Source: SHXO01 sp964523885
GTDB lineage: Bacteria; Pseudomonadota; Gammaproteobacteria; Burkholderiales; SHXO01
Reading direction: 5' to 3'
Assembly (NCBI GenBank): GCA_964523885.1
Contig: CAZFYX010000039.1
Coordinates: 62,001 to 126,000 of the forward strand
Length of the DNA stretch: 64,000 nucleotides
Under the pieces are notes generated by a model. That model was given only the letters and a program-made list of their open reading frames with translations. It searched no databases and had not been told where the DNA came from. Position 1 is the stretch's first letter. Each line of letters starts with the position of its first letter. The translations under genes were made by a program, and so were the position numbers. Below are positions 41,790 to 49,500 of this stretch, piece by piece.

Positions 41790-43579
41790 GCGGCGCCGTG
41801 CGGATCGCGCTTGAACGGCTTGCCGAACGCCGGCTCGCGGAACGGCGTGGGCGGCAGCTGCCAGGTGCCGGTGCCGGGCGGCTTGATCTTGTCGTCCACG
41901 TGGACGTCGAGCAGGCACGGCTTGCCCAGCGCCAGCGCATGGCGCAGCGCGTCGCCGAGCTGGTCGGAGTGCTTCACGCTGATGCCCTCGACCCCGTAGC
42001 TGCGCGCCATCGCCGCGAAATCCGGATTGTAGGGCTCGCGATTCGGCCCTGCGTAGAATCCTGTGCCGATCTCGCGCCCGCCGAACATGCCGTACTGGAT
42101 GTCGCGGATCGCGGCCCACGAGTAGTTGTTCCACACCAGCCACACAGCGGGAATGTCGTACTCGACCGCAGTCGCGAGCACGTGCGGCGTCATGATGAAG
42201 CCGCCGTCGCCGATCACCGCGATGCACTGACGGTGCGGCGCCGCAAGCTTCGCCCCGAGGATGCCGCTGACGCCGAAGCCCATCGCCGAGAAGCCCCACG
42301 AGTTGAGCATTGCCTGCGGCTGGCGCGCCTCCCAGAACTGCATGAACCAGTTGTGGTGCACGCCGCTGTCGAGCGAGATGATGCCGTCGTCGGGCAGCGC
42401 ACGGCGCACCTCCTTGACCACGCGCTCGGGCCGCAGCGGCGAGCCGCTGACGTCGAAGTGCGGCCGGGTGAAGACGTCCCACTCGCGCTTCCACCCGCCG
42501 ATCATCTCGTGCCACGGCGCGAAGCGCCGGCCCGAAAGACCGCGGCTGGCGGCTTCCTGCGCGAGCTGCGCAAGGAACACCTTCGCGTCGGCCAGGATCC
42601 CGAGCGTGACCGGATAGTTGCGGCCGATCTCGCTCGGGTCGATGTCCACGTGGATCAGCTTCGTGGGCGGGATGTTCCACGAGTAGCCCGGAATCCACGA
42701 CGAGGACGAGCGGTCGTCGAAGCGCGCCCCGACCGCGATCAGCAGATCGGCGTGACGCCCCGTCTGGTTGCCGGGATAGGTGCCGTTGCGGCCGATGAAG
42801 CCCAGCGCGAGCGGGTGCGGCATCGGCAGCGTGCCCATGCCGTTGGGCGAGGTGATTACCGGGATGTCGAGCAGTTCGGCGACGCGCGTGAGCTCGGGCC
42901 CTGCCTCGGCCAGGGTAACGCCGTGGCTGACGAAGAACGCCGGCCGCTCGGCCTGCAGAATCATGTCCATCACCCGACGCACGTCCTCCGGAGAGGCGCC
43001 GGGCTTGACGAAACCGGCGCGTTGATCCGAGCGCAGCAGCGTCGCGTCGTCTTCCTCCTGGAACACGTCGAACGGCACGTCCAGGTTCACCGGCCCCGGC
43101 CGACCGGTGAGCATCAGGTTGTAGCTCTGCCGCAGCGCCAGCGGCAGCATCGCCACGCGCGTCGGCTGGAAGGTGCGCTTGACGTAAGGCTTGAGCACCG
43201 ACGGGCCGTCGGCGGCCTGGTTGCGGTAGCTCTCCTGGAATGGGCCCCGATTGAACTGCGAGGTCGGGACGTTGGCCGTGATCGCGTAGAACGCCGACGA
43301 GTCGGCCGCGGCGGCTGCGGTCGCCATCACCAGGTTGCAGGTGCCGGGTCCGCAGGAAGTGAGGGTTGCGGCCGGCTTGTGCGCGATGCGGAAGTAGGCG
43401 TCGGCCATGTGGCCGGCGGTCTGCTCGTGGCGCGGCGAGATCAGCTTGAGCTTGTCCTGCCGTTCGTACATCGCGTCCAGCAGGCCGACATTGCCGTGTC
43501 CGCAGATCCCGAACACGTAGGGCACTTCCTCCTGGATCAGGAAGTCGCAGATGAGATCTGCGCCTTTGACGCGTGGCAT
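41786..43579 (-). CDS. Thiamine-diphosphate-dependent enzyme (acetolactate synthase/decarboxylase family)
   Basis: A 597-residue ThDP enzyme. The N-terminal PYR domain has the cofactor-activating Glu52 in SPRHEQTAGHMADAY; the central domain runs about 190-330; the C-terminal PP domain has GDGGFIMTPHVLATAVEYD and then NNYSWAAIRD, the GDG-N(26-28)-N ThDP/Mg motif. TSCGPGTCNLVMATAAAA is typical of the family. It probably decarboxylates a 2-oxo acid; the coupled aldehyde dehydrogenase would consume the aldehyde. Oxalyl-CoA decarboxylase or a ligase are alternatives. Confidence 0.9.
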   Translation of the reverse strand: MPRVKGADLICDFLIQEEVPYVFGICGHGNVGLLDAMYERQDKLKLISPRHEQTAGHMADAYFRIAHKPAATLTSCGPGTCNLVMATAAAAADSSAFYAITANVPTSQFNRGPFQESYRNQAADGPSVLKPYVKRTFQPTRVAMLPLALRQSYNLMLTGRPGPVNLDVPFDVFQEEDDATLLRSDQRAGFVKPGASPEDVRRVMDMILQAERPAFFVSHGVTLAEAGPELTRVAELLDIPVITSPNGMGTLPMPHPLALGFIGRNGTYPGNQTGRHADLLIAVGARFDDRSSSSWIPGYSWNIPPTKLIHVDIDPSEIGRNYPVTLGILADAKVFLAQLAQEAASRGLSGRRFAPWHEMIGGWKREWDVFTRPHFDVSGSPLRPERVVKEVRRALPDDGIISLDSGVHHNWFMQFWEARQPQAMLNSWGFSAMGFGVSGILGAKLAAPHRQCIAVIGDGGFIMTPHVLATAVEYDIPAVWLVWNNYSWAAIRDIQYGMFGGREIGTGFYAGPNREPYNPDFAAMARSYGVEGISVKHSDQLGDALRHALALGKPCLLDVHVDDKIKPPGTGTWQLPPTPFREPAFGKPFKRDPHGAA

Positions 43580-43661
43580 GCTCGCTCCCCCGATGAGGCT
43601 TCGCTCGATCAGGTGATCATAGCAAACGGCACTGTGTACTTCCTGCGTACTGTGGCGCGCG

Positions 43662-43757
43662 CCTCACCCTCACCCCGACCCTCTCCCGTCAAGGGAGAGG
43701 GGGCACTGCGGCCGTTCCCCCTCTCCCCTTGCGGGAGAGGGCTGGGGTGAGGGGTAC
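43662..43757. repeat. Inverted pair of REP-like elements
   Basis: Units at about 43662-43703 (CACCCTCACCCCGACCCTCT, then AAGGGAGAGGGGG) and 43715-43757 (CCCCCTCTCCCCTTGCGGGA, then GGCTGGGGTGAGGGGTAC) face each other and fill the 185-bp gap between the ThDP-enzyme gene and the isomerase gene, both on the minus strand. Confidence 0.9.
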
Positions 43758-43764
43758 AACGAGA

Positions 43765-44598
43765 TCAGGCATGCAACGGCGCCCACCCCCACGCCGCGAC
43801 CTTGCGATGGCTCTCCACGATGCGCTCCAGCGGCGACTCGCACACCAGCTCCAGCATCGAGGTCTGCGCGTAGCCCACCTCACGCAACGCATCGGCGAAC
43901 CCCGCGAAGTCGCAATTCCCCTCGCCCACCGGATCGTGCTTCCACGCGTGCCGGTTGGTGTCGGACAGATGCACGATGCCCAACCGCCGCGCCACCGCTC
44001 GCACGCCGGCCGCCGCGTCCTCGCCGATGAAGTGCGCGTTGGCGATGTCGTAGCAGATGTTGACCAGCGGATGGTTCAGGCGGTCGGCAAAGGCGATGAG
44101 CTGTTCGGCGCGCGGATACACCCCCATCGGGATGTTCTCGAGGAGCAGTTGCACGCCGCTGCGCTCGGCCGCCGGCAGCAGCCGCTCGAACGCGCCTTCG
44201 AACCAGCCTACCAGTTCCCGTCGAGGCGGCGCGATCAGAGGATTCACCCGCCCCGTCACGACGATCACGCCGCGCGCCTCGATGATCTCCGCCACGTCGA
44301 TCAGCCGCTCGAACAGCTGCACGGTGTAGTCGCGCATCTGCGGCGTGCCGCTGGCGAGGTTCTGGTCCAGGCTCGGCATGTTGATCGTCTCGACGGTGAG
44401 CCCGGCATCGCGGAGGAAGCGGTCGAAGGCCTGCGCCTCCTCGCGGCTCATCCACGCGTCGAAGTGCGGATGCTGCGCCATGACCTCGAAGCGCGAGTAA
44501 CCCTTGCGTGCCAGAAGTTCCAGGGCCTCGCGCGCGGGCGTGGTCCACATGAAGGACATGGTGTTGACGCCGATGTCGAGGGGTCGTGCGCTGGCCAT
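43765..44598 (-). CDS. Sugar phosphate isomerase/epimerase-like TIM-barrel protein
   Basis: A 277-residue AP-endonuclease-2/xylose-isomerase-like barrel. Metal-site elements are visible: FEVMAQHPHFDAWMSR, LLENIPMGVYP (Glu ligand), VNICYDIANAHFIGEDAA (Asp/His), VHLSDTNRHAWKHDPVGEG (His/Asp) and SMLELVCESP (Glu). Such enzymes isomerise or dehydrate hydroxy-acids and sugars; some are dehydroshikimate dehydratases. Given the AroQ-like protein nearby, a quinate/shikimate-type substrate is a possibility, not more. Confidence 0.86.
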   Translation of the reverse strand: MASARPLDIGVNTMSFMWTTPAREALELLARKGYSRFEVMAQHPHFDAWMSREEAQAFDRFLRDAGLTVETINMPSLDQNLASGTPQMRDYTVQLFERLIDVAEIIEARGVIVVTGRVNPLIAPPRRELVGWFEGAFERLLPAAERSGVQLLLENIPMGVYPRAEQLIAFADRLNHPLVNICYDIANAHFIGEDAAAGVRAVARRLGIVHLSDTNRHAWKHDPVGEGNCDFAGFADALREVGYAQTSMLELVCESPLERIVESHRKVAAWGWAPLHA

Positions 44599-44675
44599 CC
44601 GGGGCTCGCTCCATCACTGGAATCGGATACTGTAGTGCCGAACCTCATCCCCGGGCAACGAATAACATACGAGGC

Positions 44676-46163
44676 ATGGAAGAGACCTTCGACGTCATCG
44701 TCGTCGGCGGCGGCGGATCCGGCCTGGCTGCTGCCATCGAGGCCCGTGCGGCCGGCGCCAGCGTGGTCCTGCTGGAGAAGAACCCGAAGCTGGGAGGCTC
44801 GACCGCCTGGTCGGTGGGCTCGATCACCTCGACCCGCACGCCGCATCAGCTGCGCGACGGCATCCGCGACGATCCACAGGGGCACTACGAGGACATGCCG
44901 GGCTTCGCAGGCGACCTCGCCGCCCGCGACAACGATCTCCTGCGCCGCATTCTGTGCGACGACGTCCCGGATGCGTTCCGCTGGCTGATGAGCCTGGGCA
45001 TCCGCTTCTATGGGCCGATGCCGGAGCCCCCGCACAAGCAGCCGCGCATGCACAACGTGCTGCCCAACTCGCTCTCGTACATCTACCACCTCGAGCGTGC
45101 GGCGCGCCGCGCCGGCGTGGACATCCGCCTCGGCATGCGCGTCACCGAGCTGCTCGCCGAGAACGGCACGGTCACCGGCGTGGAGCGTGATGGCGGCATC
45201 CGCTTCCACGCACGCCGCGGCGTGGTCCTCGCCATGGGTGACTTCACCAACGACCCCGAGTTGAAGGCCCTGTACATGGGCCCGCAGGAGGCGAAGGTGG
45301 AAGGCGTGAACACGACCGCCACCGGAGACGGCCAGAAGCTGGCACTGAAGCTGGGCGCCCGCATCCTCAATGGCGACCTCGCGCTCGGCCCCGAGATTCG
45401 CTTCATCCCGCCGGCCCGCGTGACGCTGGTGCGTCGCCTGCCGCCGTGGCCAGTGCTCGCCGTCGCGATGGAGTGGTCGATGCGGCACCTGCCCGCTCGG
45501 CTGCTGCGCCCGTTCATCATGAGCTTCCTGACCACCGCCCTCGCCCCCTCGCCGCTGCTGTTCCAGCGCGGCGCGATCCTGGTCAACCAGCGCGGCGAGC
45601 GCTTCTGCGACGAGCTGGATCGCCCGGCACTGGCGCTGCCGGACCAGCCGGGCAAGGTGGGATACATCGTGATCGACGGCCGGCTCGCGCGGGAGTTCTC
45701 GGCCTGGCCGCACTTCGTGTCGACGGCGCCGGGCGTGGCTTACGCCTATGTGCCGGACTACCGGCGCAACCGGCCCGACGTGTTCAGGGAAGCGTCGGAC
45801 CTGCGCAGCCTGTCCGCTGCATACGGCATGGCGGCGGAGTCACTAGAGGCCACGGTCACGCAGTACAACGCGAAGGTGAAAGACAACCGCACCGGTGACG
45901 CACGCCAGCCTCTGATCGAACCGCCCTTCATCGCGCTGGGCCCGGTGCGCGCCGTCTTCGTGCACAACGAAGGCGGGCTGGCCGTCGATACGGACCACCG
46001 GGTGCTTGGGACGGGAGACCGCCCCATCCCGGGGCTTTACGCCGCAGGATCAACCGGCCAGGGTGGGCTGCTGCTGAAGGGGCATGGCCATCACCTGGCC
46101 TGGGCGTTCGTGTCCGGACGCAGGGCGGGCAAACGCGCCGCGCTAGGGCAGCCCCGGGACTGA
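44676..46163 (+). CDS. FAD-dependent oxidoreductase, 3-ketosteroid dehydrogenase / fumarate reductase-like
   Basis: A 495-residue flavoprotein with the dinucleotide motif VIVVGGGGSGLAAAIEARAA near residue 8, KNPKLGGSTAWSVGS, and the C-terminal FAD motif IPGLYAAGSTGQGGLLLKGH. Fumarate-reductase/ketosteroid-dehydrogenase family members add or remove hydrogens at an activated C-C bond. No heme domain or signal peptide. ATG 44676 starts the motif; the frame is open upstream without similarity. Divergent from the TIM-barrel gene, 77 bp apart. Substrate unknown. Confidence 0.88.
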   Translation: MEETFDVIVVGGGGSGLAAAIEARAAGASVVLLEKNPKLGGSTAWSVGSITSTRTPHQLRDGIRDDPQGHYEDMPGFAGDLAARDNDLLRRILCDDVPDAFRWLMSLGIRFYGPMPEPPHKQPRMHNVLPNSLSYIYHLERAARRAGVDIRLGMRVTELLAENGTVTGVERDGGIRFHARRGVVLAMGDFTNDPELKALYMGPQEAKVEGVNTTATGDGQKLALKLGARILNGDLALGPEIRFIPPARVTLVRRLPPWPVLAVAMEWSMRHLPARLLRPFIMSFLTTALAPSPLLFQRGAILVNQRGERFCDELDRPALALPDQPGKVGYIVIDGRLAREFSAWPHFVSTAPGVAYAYVPDYRRNRPDVFREASDLRSLSAAYGMAAESLEATVTQYNAKVKDNRTGDARQPLIEPPFIALGPVRAVFVHNEGGLAVDTDHRVLGTGDRPIPGLYAAGSTGQGGLLLKGHGHHLAWAFVSGRRAGKRAALGQPRD

Positions 46164-46171
46164 GCCCGTTC

Positions 46172-46651
46172 TCAGGCGGCCGCTACGGGCGCCGCCCGGA
46201 AGATATCCTCGCTGATCCAGCATCCGTCGCGCTGTTCCAGCTTGAGGGTGCCGACGATTGCGCCCACCCAGCCGAAGCGTGGGTCGCTGCGCCCGGCAGC
46301 GATCTCCGGAACGTGCCGGACCGCCTTCCAGGACACCAGCTGGCCGGGCATGAGGACCGGCCCCTTCGGGCCGGCAGGGCTGGCCGCCACGACGAAGCCG
46401 CCGTCGGAGGAAGCCACGCATAGGAAGAAGATCTTGCTGCCATCCGGCCCCGCCGTCACCGCTGGACGGCCCTTGAACAGCTCGCTGGGGTCCAGGACGA
46501 TGGCCGGCAGGAAAGCCCCCTCGTGCAGTGGGCAGTCAAGGAAGCGGCAGGCGTAGCGCAGGGCCGCGATCCCGTCCTCGAAGAAGCGCGGCGGGCGGCC
46601 CTTGTCGCCGTCGGAGGTGACACCGGCCTTTTTGCGTTTGAATTCGAACAC
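46172..46651 (-). CDS. Hypothetical protein
   Basis: About 159 residues from GTG 46651, convergent with the flavoprotein gene (8 bp apart). The core FFEDGIAALRYACRFLDCPL, then PAIVLDPSELFKGRPAV and MPGQLVSWKAVRHVPEI, is compact and shows no signal peptide or family that I recognise. The start is uncertain: the frame continues to 46894, and no convincing ribosome site is seen. Confidence 0.5.
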   Translation of the reverse strand: MFEFKRKKAGVTSDGDKGRPPRFFEDGIAALRYACRFLDCPLHEGAFLPAIVLDPSELFKGRPAVTAGPDGSKIFFLCVASSDGGFVVAASPAGPKGPVLMPGQLVSWKAVRHVPEIAAGRSDPRFGWVGAIVGTLKLEQRDGCWISEDIFRAAPVAAA

Positions 46652-47028
46652 GGGCGCTGGAGCAAACAAGAAGTGCGCCAGGAAGCACAGCGGAAGGCCC
46701 GCCTGCCGCCGGAATGCCGGACAGGAGCCCCGTCCATGCAGGGTCGATCCGCGATGTGACGACGTTAGCCACGGGAGTGGATTGACCGCACATCCCCGGC
46801 GGGCCGCGCAGGTGGCAAGCTGGAAACGCACCGCGACCCCTCGTTTGTCACGCGCGGCACCCCGTATCCGGGGGTCAGGACACCCGGGTGGCATCGAAGC
46901 CGCGGTCGTCGAATATCCTTACAGCGCGTCGCATGGCGCAGCTAACTTGCTGAATCTTTTGTCGGCATGCCGCATGCATCCTCGCCCCCCACGCGCGCTC
47001 CTGCCGCGCGGGCATCAGGGAGCTCGCC
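46652..47028. other. Intergenic stretch with no recognised gene
   Basis: A 377-bp divergent gap between the hypothetical minus-strand gene and the exported lipoprotein gene at 47029. The minus frame is open to 46894, but that part is not convincing protein. The segment 46930-47000 is less GC-rich than its surroundings and probably holds the plus-strand promoter; I cannot name the elements. Confidence 0.4.
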
Positions 47029-47694
47029 ATGATCCAATCTCGCGCCACGTTCTCCATCGTCGGCATCGCATTGTTGTCCTCGGCATGCACCTCACCGATC
47101 CACATCATCAAGCCCGATGCCAAGAACCCATACGACCCCGTCACGCAGGCGGTGGTGACGTTCGACACGAAGTTCAACCCCGCTGAGCCCTGGCACGTCG
47201 ATCTCGACGGCACGGACCTCACGGGCTTTTCGCCTGCCCCTGCACCGGGTGGCAGCAGCACCGTCCCGCTCAGCTTCGCGAAGGGAGGCGGCCACACCAT
47301 CAAGGCCGCAGCGACCTGCGGGACGTTCTGCGCCTACAACGCCGAGGAGGTGAAGTTCACCGTCCCGCAGCTCGTGTACAACAGCACGACCTACGCATCG
47401 ACTGCACGCGACCTGAAGCAGTTCTCGGCAGCATCCGTCTACGTCGGCGTGCAGAACTTCCGGTCGGTGCCGATCACCGTGACGATCATGGAAACGTCCA
47501 CGCCCAGCCGCGTGAAGCTTGCAGTCCCCGGCGGCCCCTTCCAACCGCCGGGTAGTGCCATTACCGTCACGATCCCCGCCACCACCACCAAGGCAGACTT
47601 CCAGGTGCAGGGCGACGTGCTGGGCACGTACATCCTCGGGTTCTCCGCGCCCGGCGTTGCAGCCGGGACTGGCAGCGGAAAGGTCCAGCCCTGA
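47029..47694 (+). CDS. Lipoprotein of unknown function
   Basis: A 221-residue lipoprotein: signal peptide with lipobox LSSAC (Cys20), then a beta-rich mature part with Thr- and Ser-rich strands (VVTFDTKFNPAEPWHVDLDG, AVPGGPFQPPGSAITVTIPA), looking like two Ig-type sandwiches. CGTFCAYNAEEVKF has two cysteines. The end FSAPGVAAGTGSGKVQP is low-complexity. No family recognised. It is the first of three small exported proteins. Confidence 0.65.
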   Translation: MIQSRATFSIVGIALLSSACTSPIHIIKPDAKNPYDPVTQAVVTFDTKFNPAEPWHVDLDGTDLTGFSPAPAPGGSSTVPLSFAKGGGHTIKAAATCGTFCAYNAEEVKFTVPQLVYNSTTYASTARDLKQFSAASVYVGVQNFRSVPITVTIMETSTPSRVKLAVPGGPFQPPGSAITVTIPATTTKADFQVQGDVLGTYILGFSAPGVAAGTGSGKVQP

Positions 47695-47963
47695 CCGCTT
47701 CGGCTGCGCACGGCCGGTAGCATCGATCACGAGCGAAGGATTGAGCCGCCGCTGCGGACGGGCAGGTCCGCGCCGTGGCCTGACCCAAGCAGGCCCCGAT
47801 GGGCCCGCTTCCGGAACAACGGCGACATCCCGACGCCGTCCGATTCCGGCGAAGCATTGCACGTGCTCTTCCGCACCCTGCTTCACCGCGATTCAAGGTA
47901 ATCTAAAGCGCGTGACGGGCCCAGCCGCCCGCGCTGAATTCCCAACGAACCCGGAAAAGAACA

Positions 47964-48449
47964 ATGTCGGTTTGGAAGAGAAGACCCTGGACCCCGATCG
48001 CCGCCTTCCTGGCGGTCATGATGTTCGCCCCCACCGCCTTCGCCGCCGGCTCGGTATCAATGCAGGTCGAACACCTGGTCAAGGCTGCCATGGCGGAGTA
48101 CAACACCGCCATGGAGGACGGCGACAGCGCGGCCTTTGCCAAGTACTTCGCCTCGAACGCGAAGTACGAGTCGCCCTTCGTGCGGTTGTCGGGGCGCACC
48201 GAGCTCGCCCGCCAGTTCGACGCCGAGTTCAAGACCTACAAGGCGCGCTTCCAGGTGACCCGGATGTTCATCCAGGAGAACTGGGCCGCGGTCGTGATGA
48301 CCTGGGAGGCGACGGACCGCAAATCGAACGACGAGACCAAGGTCGACATGGTCGGTGTGTTCGAGGTGGGCGCAAGCGGACAGTTCAGCTCCGCCACCCT
48401 GTACTTCGATTCGGCGAAGGCCAAGGCCCTCGCAAACCTCGGGAAGTGA
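47964..48449 (+). CDS. Exported NTF2-like (SnoaL/DUF4440-type) protein
   Basis: A 161-residue protein with signal peptide (PIAAFLAVMMFAPTAFAA) and a cone-shaped NTF2-like fold: MAEYNTAMEDGDSAAFAKYF, ESPFVRLSGRTELARQFDAE, FIQENWAAVVMTWEAT, VDMVGVFEVGASG. This family includes isomerases and binding proteins. It is followed after 10 nt by another small exported protein gene, so the two are co-transcribed. Function unknown. Confidence 0.75.
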   Translation: MSVWKRRPWTPIAAFLAVMMFAPTAFAAGSVSMQVEHLVKAAMAEYNTAMEDGDSAAFAKYFASNAKYESPFVRLSGRTELARQFDAEFKTYKARFQVTRMFIQENWAAVVMTWEATDRKSNDETKVDMVGVFEVGASGQFSSATLYFDSAKAKALANLGK

Positions 48450-48459
48450 GCGAACCGCG

Positions 48460-48927
48460 ATGAAGCAGCGATCGACCTGCAATGGCCACAGCAGCCTGCG
48501 TCGGCTTGCCACCGGCGTACTCCTGGCCTGCGGCCTGTCGGCCGCCGTTGTCCATGCCGAAGGCGACGCCTTCGTCTGCATGGAGGAGTCGCAGGAGATC
48601 TGCGATTACAAGAACCAGAACATGGACCTGTTCATCAAGGGCCGCGATGCCTTCGACCGGGGCCGCGAGGTCGGCGACCTGACCGAAGCGCACGGCTACG
48701 CCGCGGCGCTGATCGAGCGCAAGGACATCGAACATGGCCAGGCGCTCATGAAGTTCATCTACATCCAGTGCGGCTTGGGCGGGCACAAGAACCAGGTGGA
48801 GTGCTATCGCTGGGTGGCGGCCGACATCGCGGCCGGCACGAAGTACAAGCGCCTGGACCTGCAGCGCATCCTAGACCAGGTGAGCGGGCGCCTGACGCCC
48901 GAGCAGCTCGCGGAAGCGAAGAAGTAA
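48460..48927 (+). CDS. Small exported protein of unknown function
   Basis: A 155-residue protein with signal peptide (RRLATGVLLACGLSAAVVHA) and a helical mature part containing four cysteines (FVCMEESQEICDYK, YIQCGLGGHKNQVECYRW) at positions that suggest two disulfides. It begins 10 nt after the NTF2-like gene. The end RLTPEQLAEAKK is a common end of Sel1-type or helical-repeat proteins, but no repeat is clear. Function unknown. Confidence 0.65.
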   Translation: MKQRSTCNGHSSLRRLATGVLLACGLSAAVVHAEGDAFVCMEESQEICDYKNQNMDLFIKGRDAFDRGREVGDLTEAHGYAAALIERKDIEHGQALMKFIYIQCGLGGHKNQVECYRWVAADIAAGTKYKRLDLQRILDQVSGRLTPEQLAEAKK

Positions 48928-48998
48928 GGAAACGGGGCACTGCGCTCGCGCGCGGCGCCCCGGGCAGATGCCTCGCCGACGCAGCGAGGACCCGCGCG

Positions 48999-49382
48999 CT
49001 ATTTCAGGCGCAGGTCCTCCTTGACGTACTTGGCGAGCACTTCGATGGTTTCCTGGTCGATGATCCCCTTGAACGCCGGCATGCCCTTGCCCTGGCGCCC
49101 GTTGGTGATCGTGTAGACGACCTCCTGCTCGGTCAGCTTGGTCACGCGCAGATCCGCGCCATAGCCGCCTTCGTTCTGGCCTCCCCGGCCGTCGCCCATG
49201 TGGCAGGTGATGCAACCGAACTTCTCGAACGCGGCTTTGCCGCCGCCACGCGGGATGTTGATCTCGGGGCGATCACCGGTCTCCGTTTCCGCGATGACGA
49301 GGCCTGGCACGAAGGCCGAGGTGCCCAGTGCACCGAGCAAGGCCGCCAGCAGGAATGTTCTTGGTTTGCGAACGCCGTTCAT
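48999..49382 (-). CDS. c-type cytochrome, probable electron acceptor of the PQQ dehydrogenase
   Basis: A 127-residue exported monoheme cytochrome with a signal peptide (FLLAALLGALGTSAFVPG), heme site GCITCHMGDGRG and distal Met in KGMPAFKG. It lies directly downstream of the PQQ dehydrogenase gene on the same strand, as cytochromes that accept electrons from methanol-dehydrogenase-type enzymes usually do. The intrinsic terminator at 49459-49483 lies between them, so it may be transcribed separately or by read-through. Confidence 0.87.
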   Translation of the reverse strand: MNGVRKPRTFLLAALLGALGTSAFVPGLVIAETETGDRPEINIPRGGGKAAFEKFGCITCHMGDGRGGQNEGGYGADLRVTKLTEQEVVYTITNGRQGKGMPAFKGIIDQETIEVLAKYVKEDLRLK

Positions 49383-49458
49383 TCACTTTCACCCTGTTTT
49401 ACAGGTCCGCGCCTCATCCCCCGAGGCCGCTCGATGACCCGTGATCGTTCCAATGAAA

Positions 49459-49483
49459 CAGGGCCGGCATGCAGCCGGCCCTG
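49459..49483 (-). terminator. Terminator after the PQQ dehydrogenase gene
   Basis: CAGGGCCGGC (49459-49468) and GCCGGCCCTG (49474-49483) form a perfect 10-bp stem with a 5-nt loop. Read on the minus strand, it is followed by TTTCATT. It begins 17 nt beyond the dehydrogenase stop. Confidence 0.7.
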
Positions 49484-49500
49484 CGTGCTTCAAACGCTGC

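Noticed and set aside
46652..46894. Upstream extension of the hypothetical gene at 46172
   Set aside because: The added segment has no ribosome site at its ATG-like start and reads as noncoding composition.
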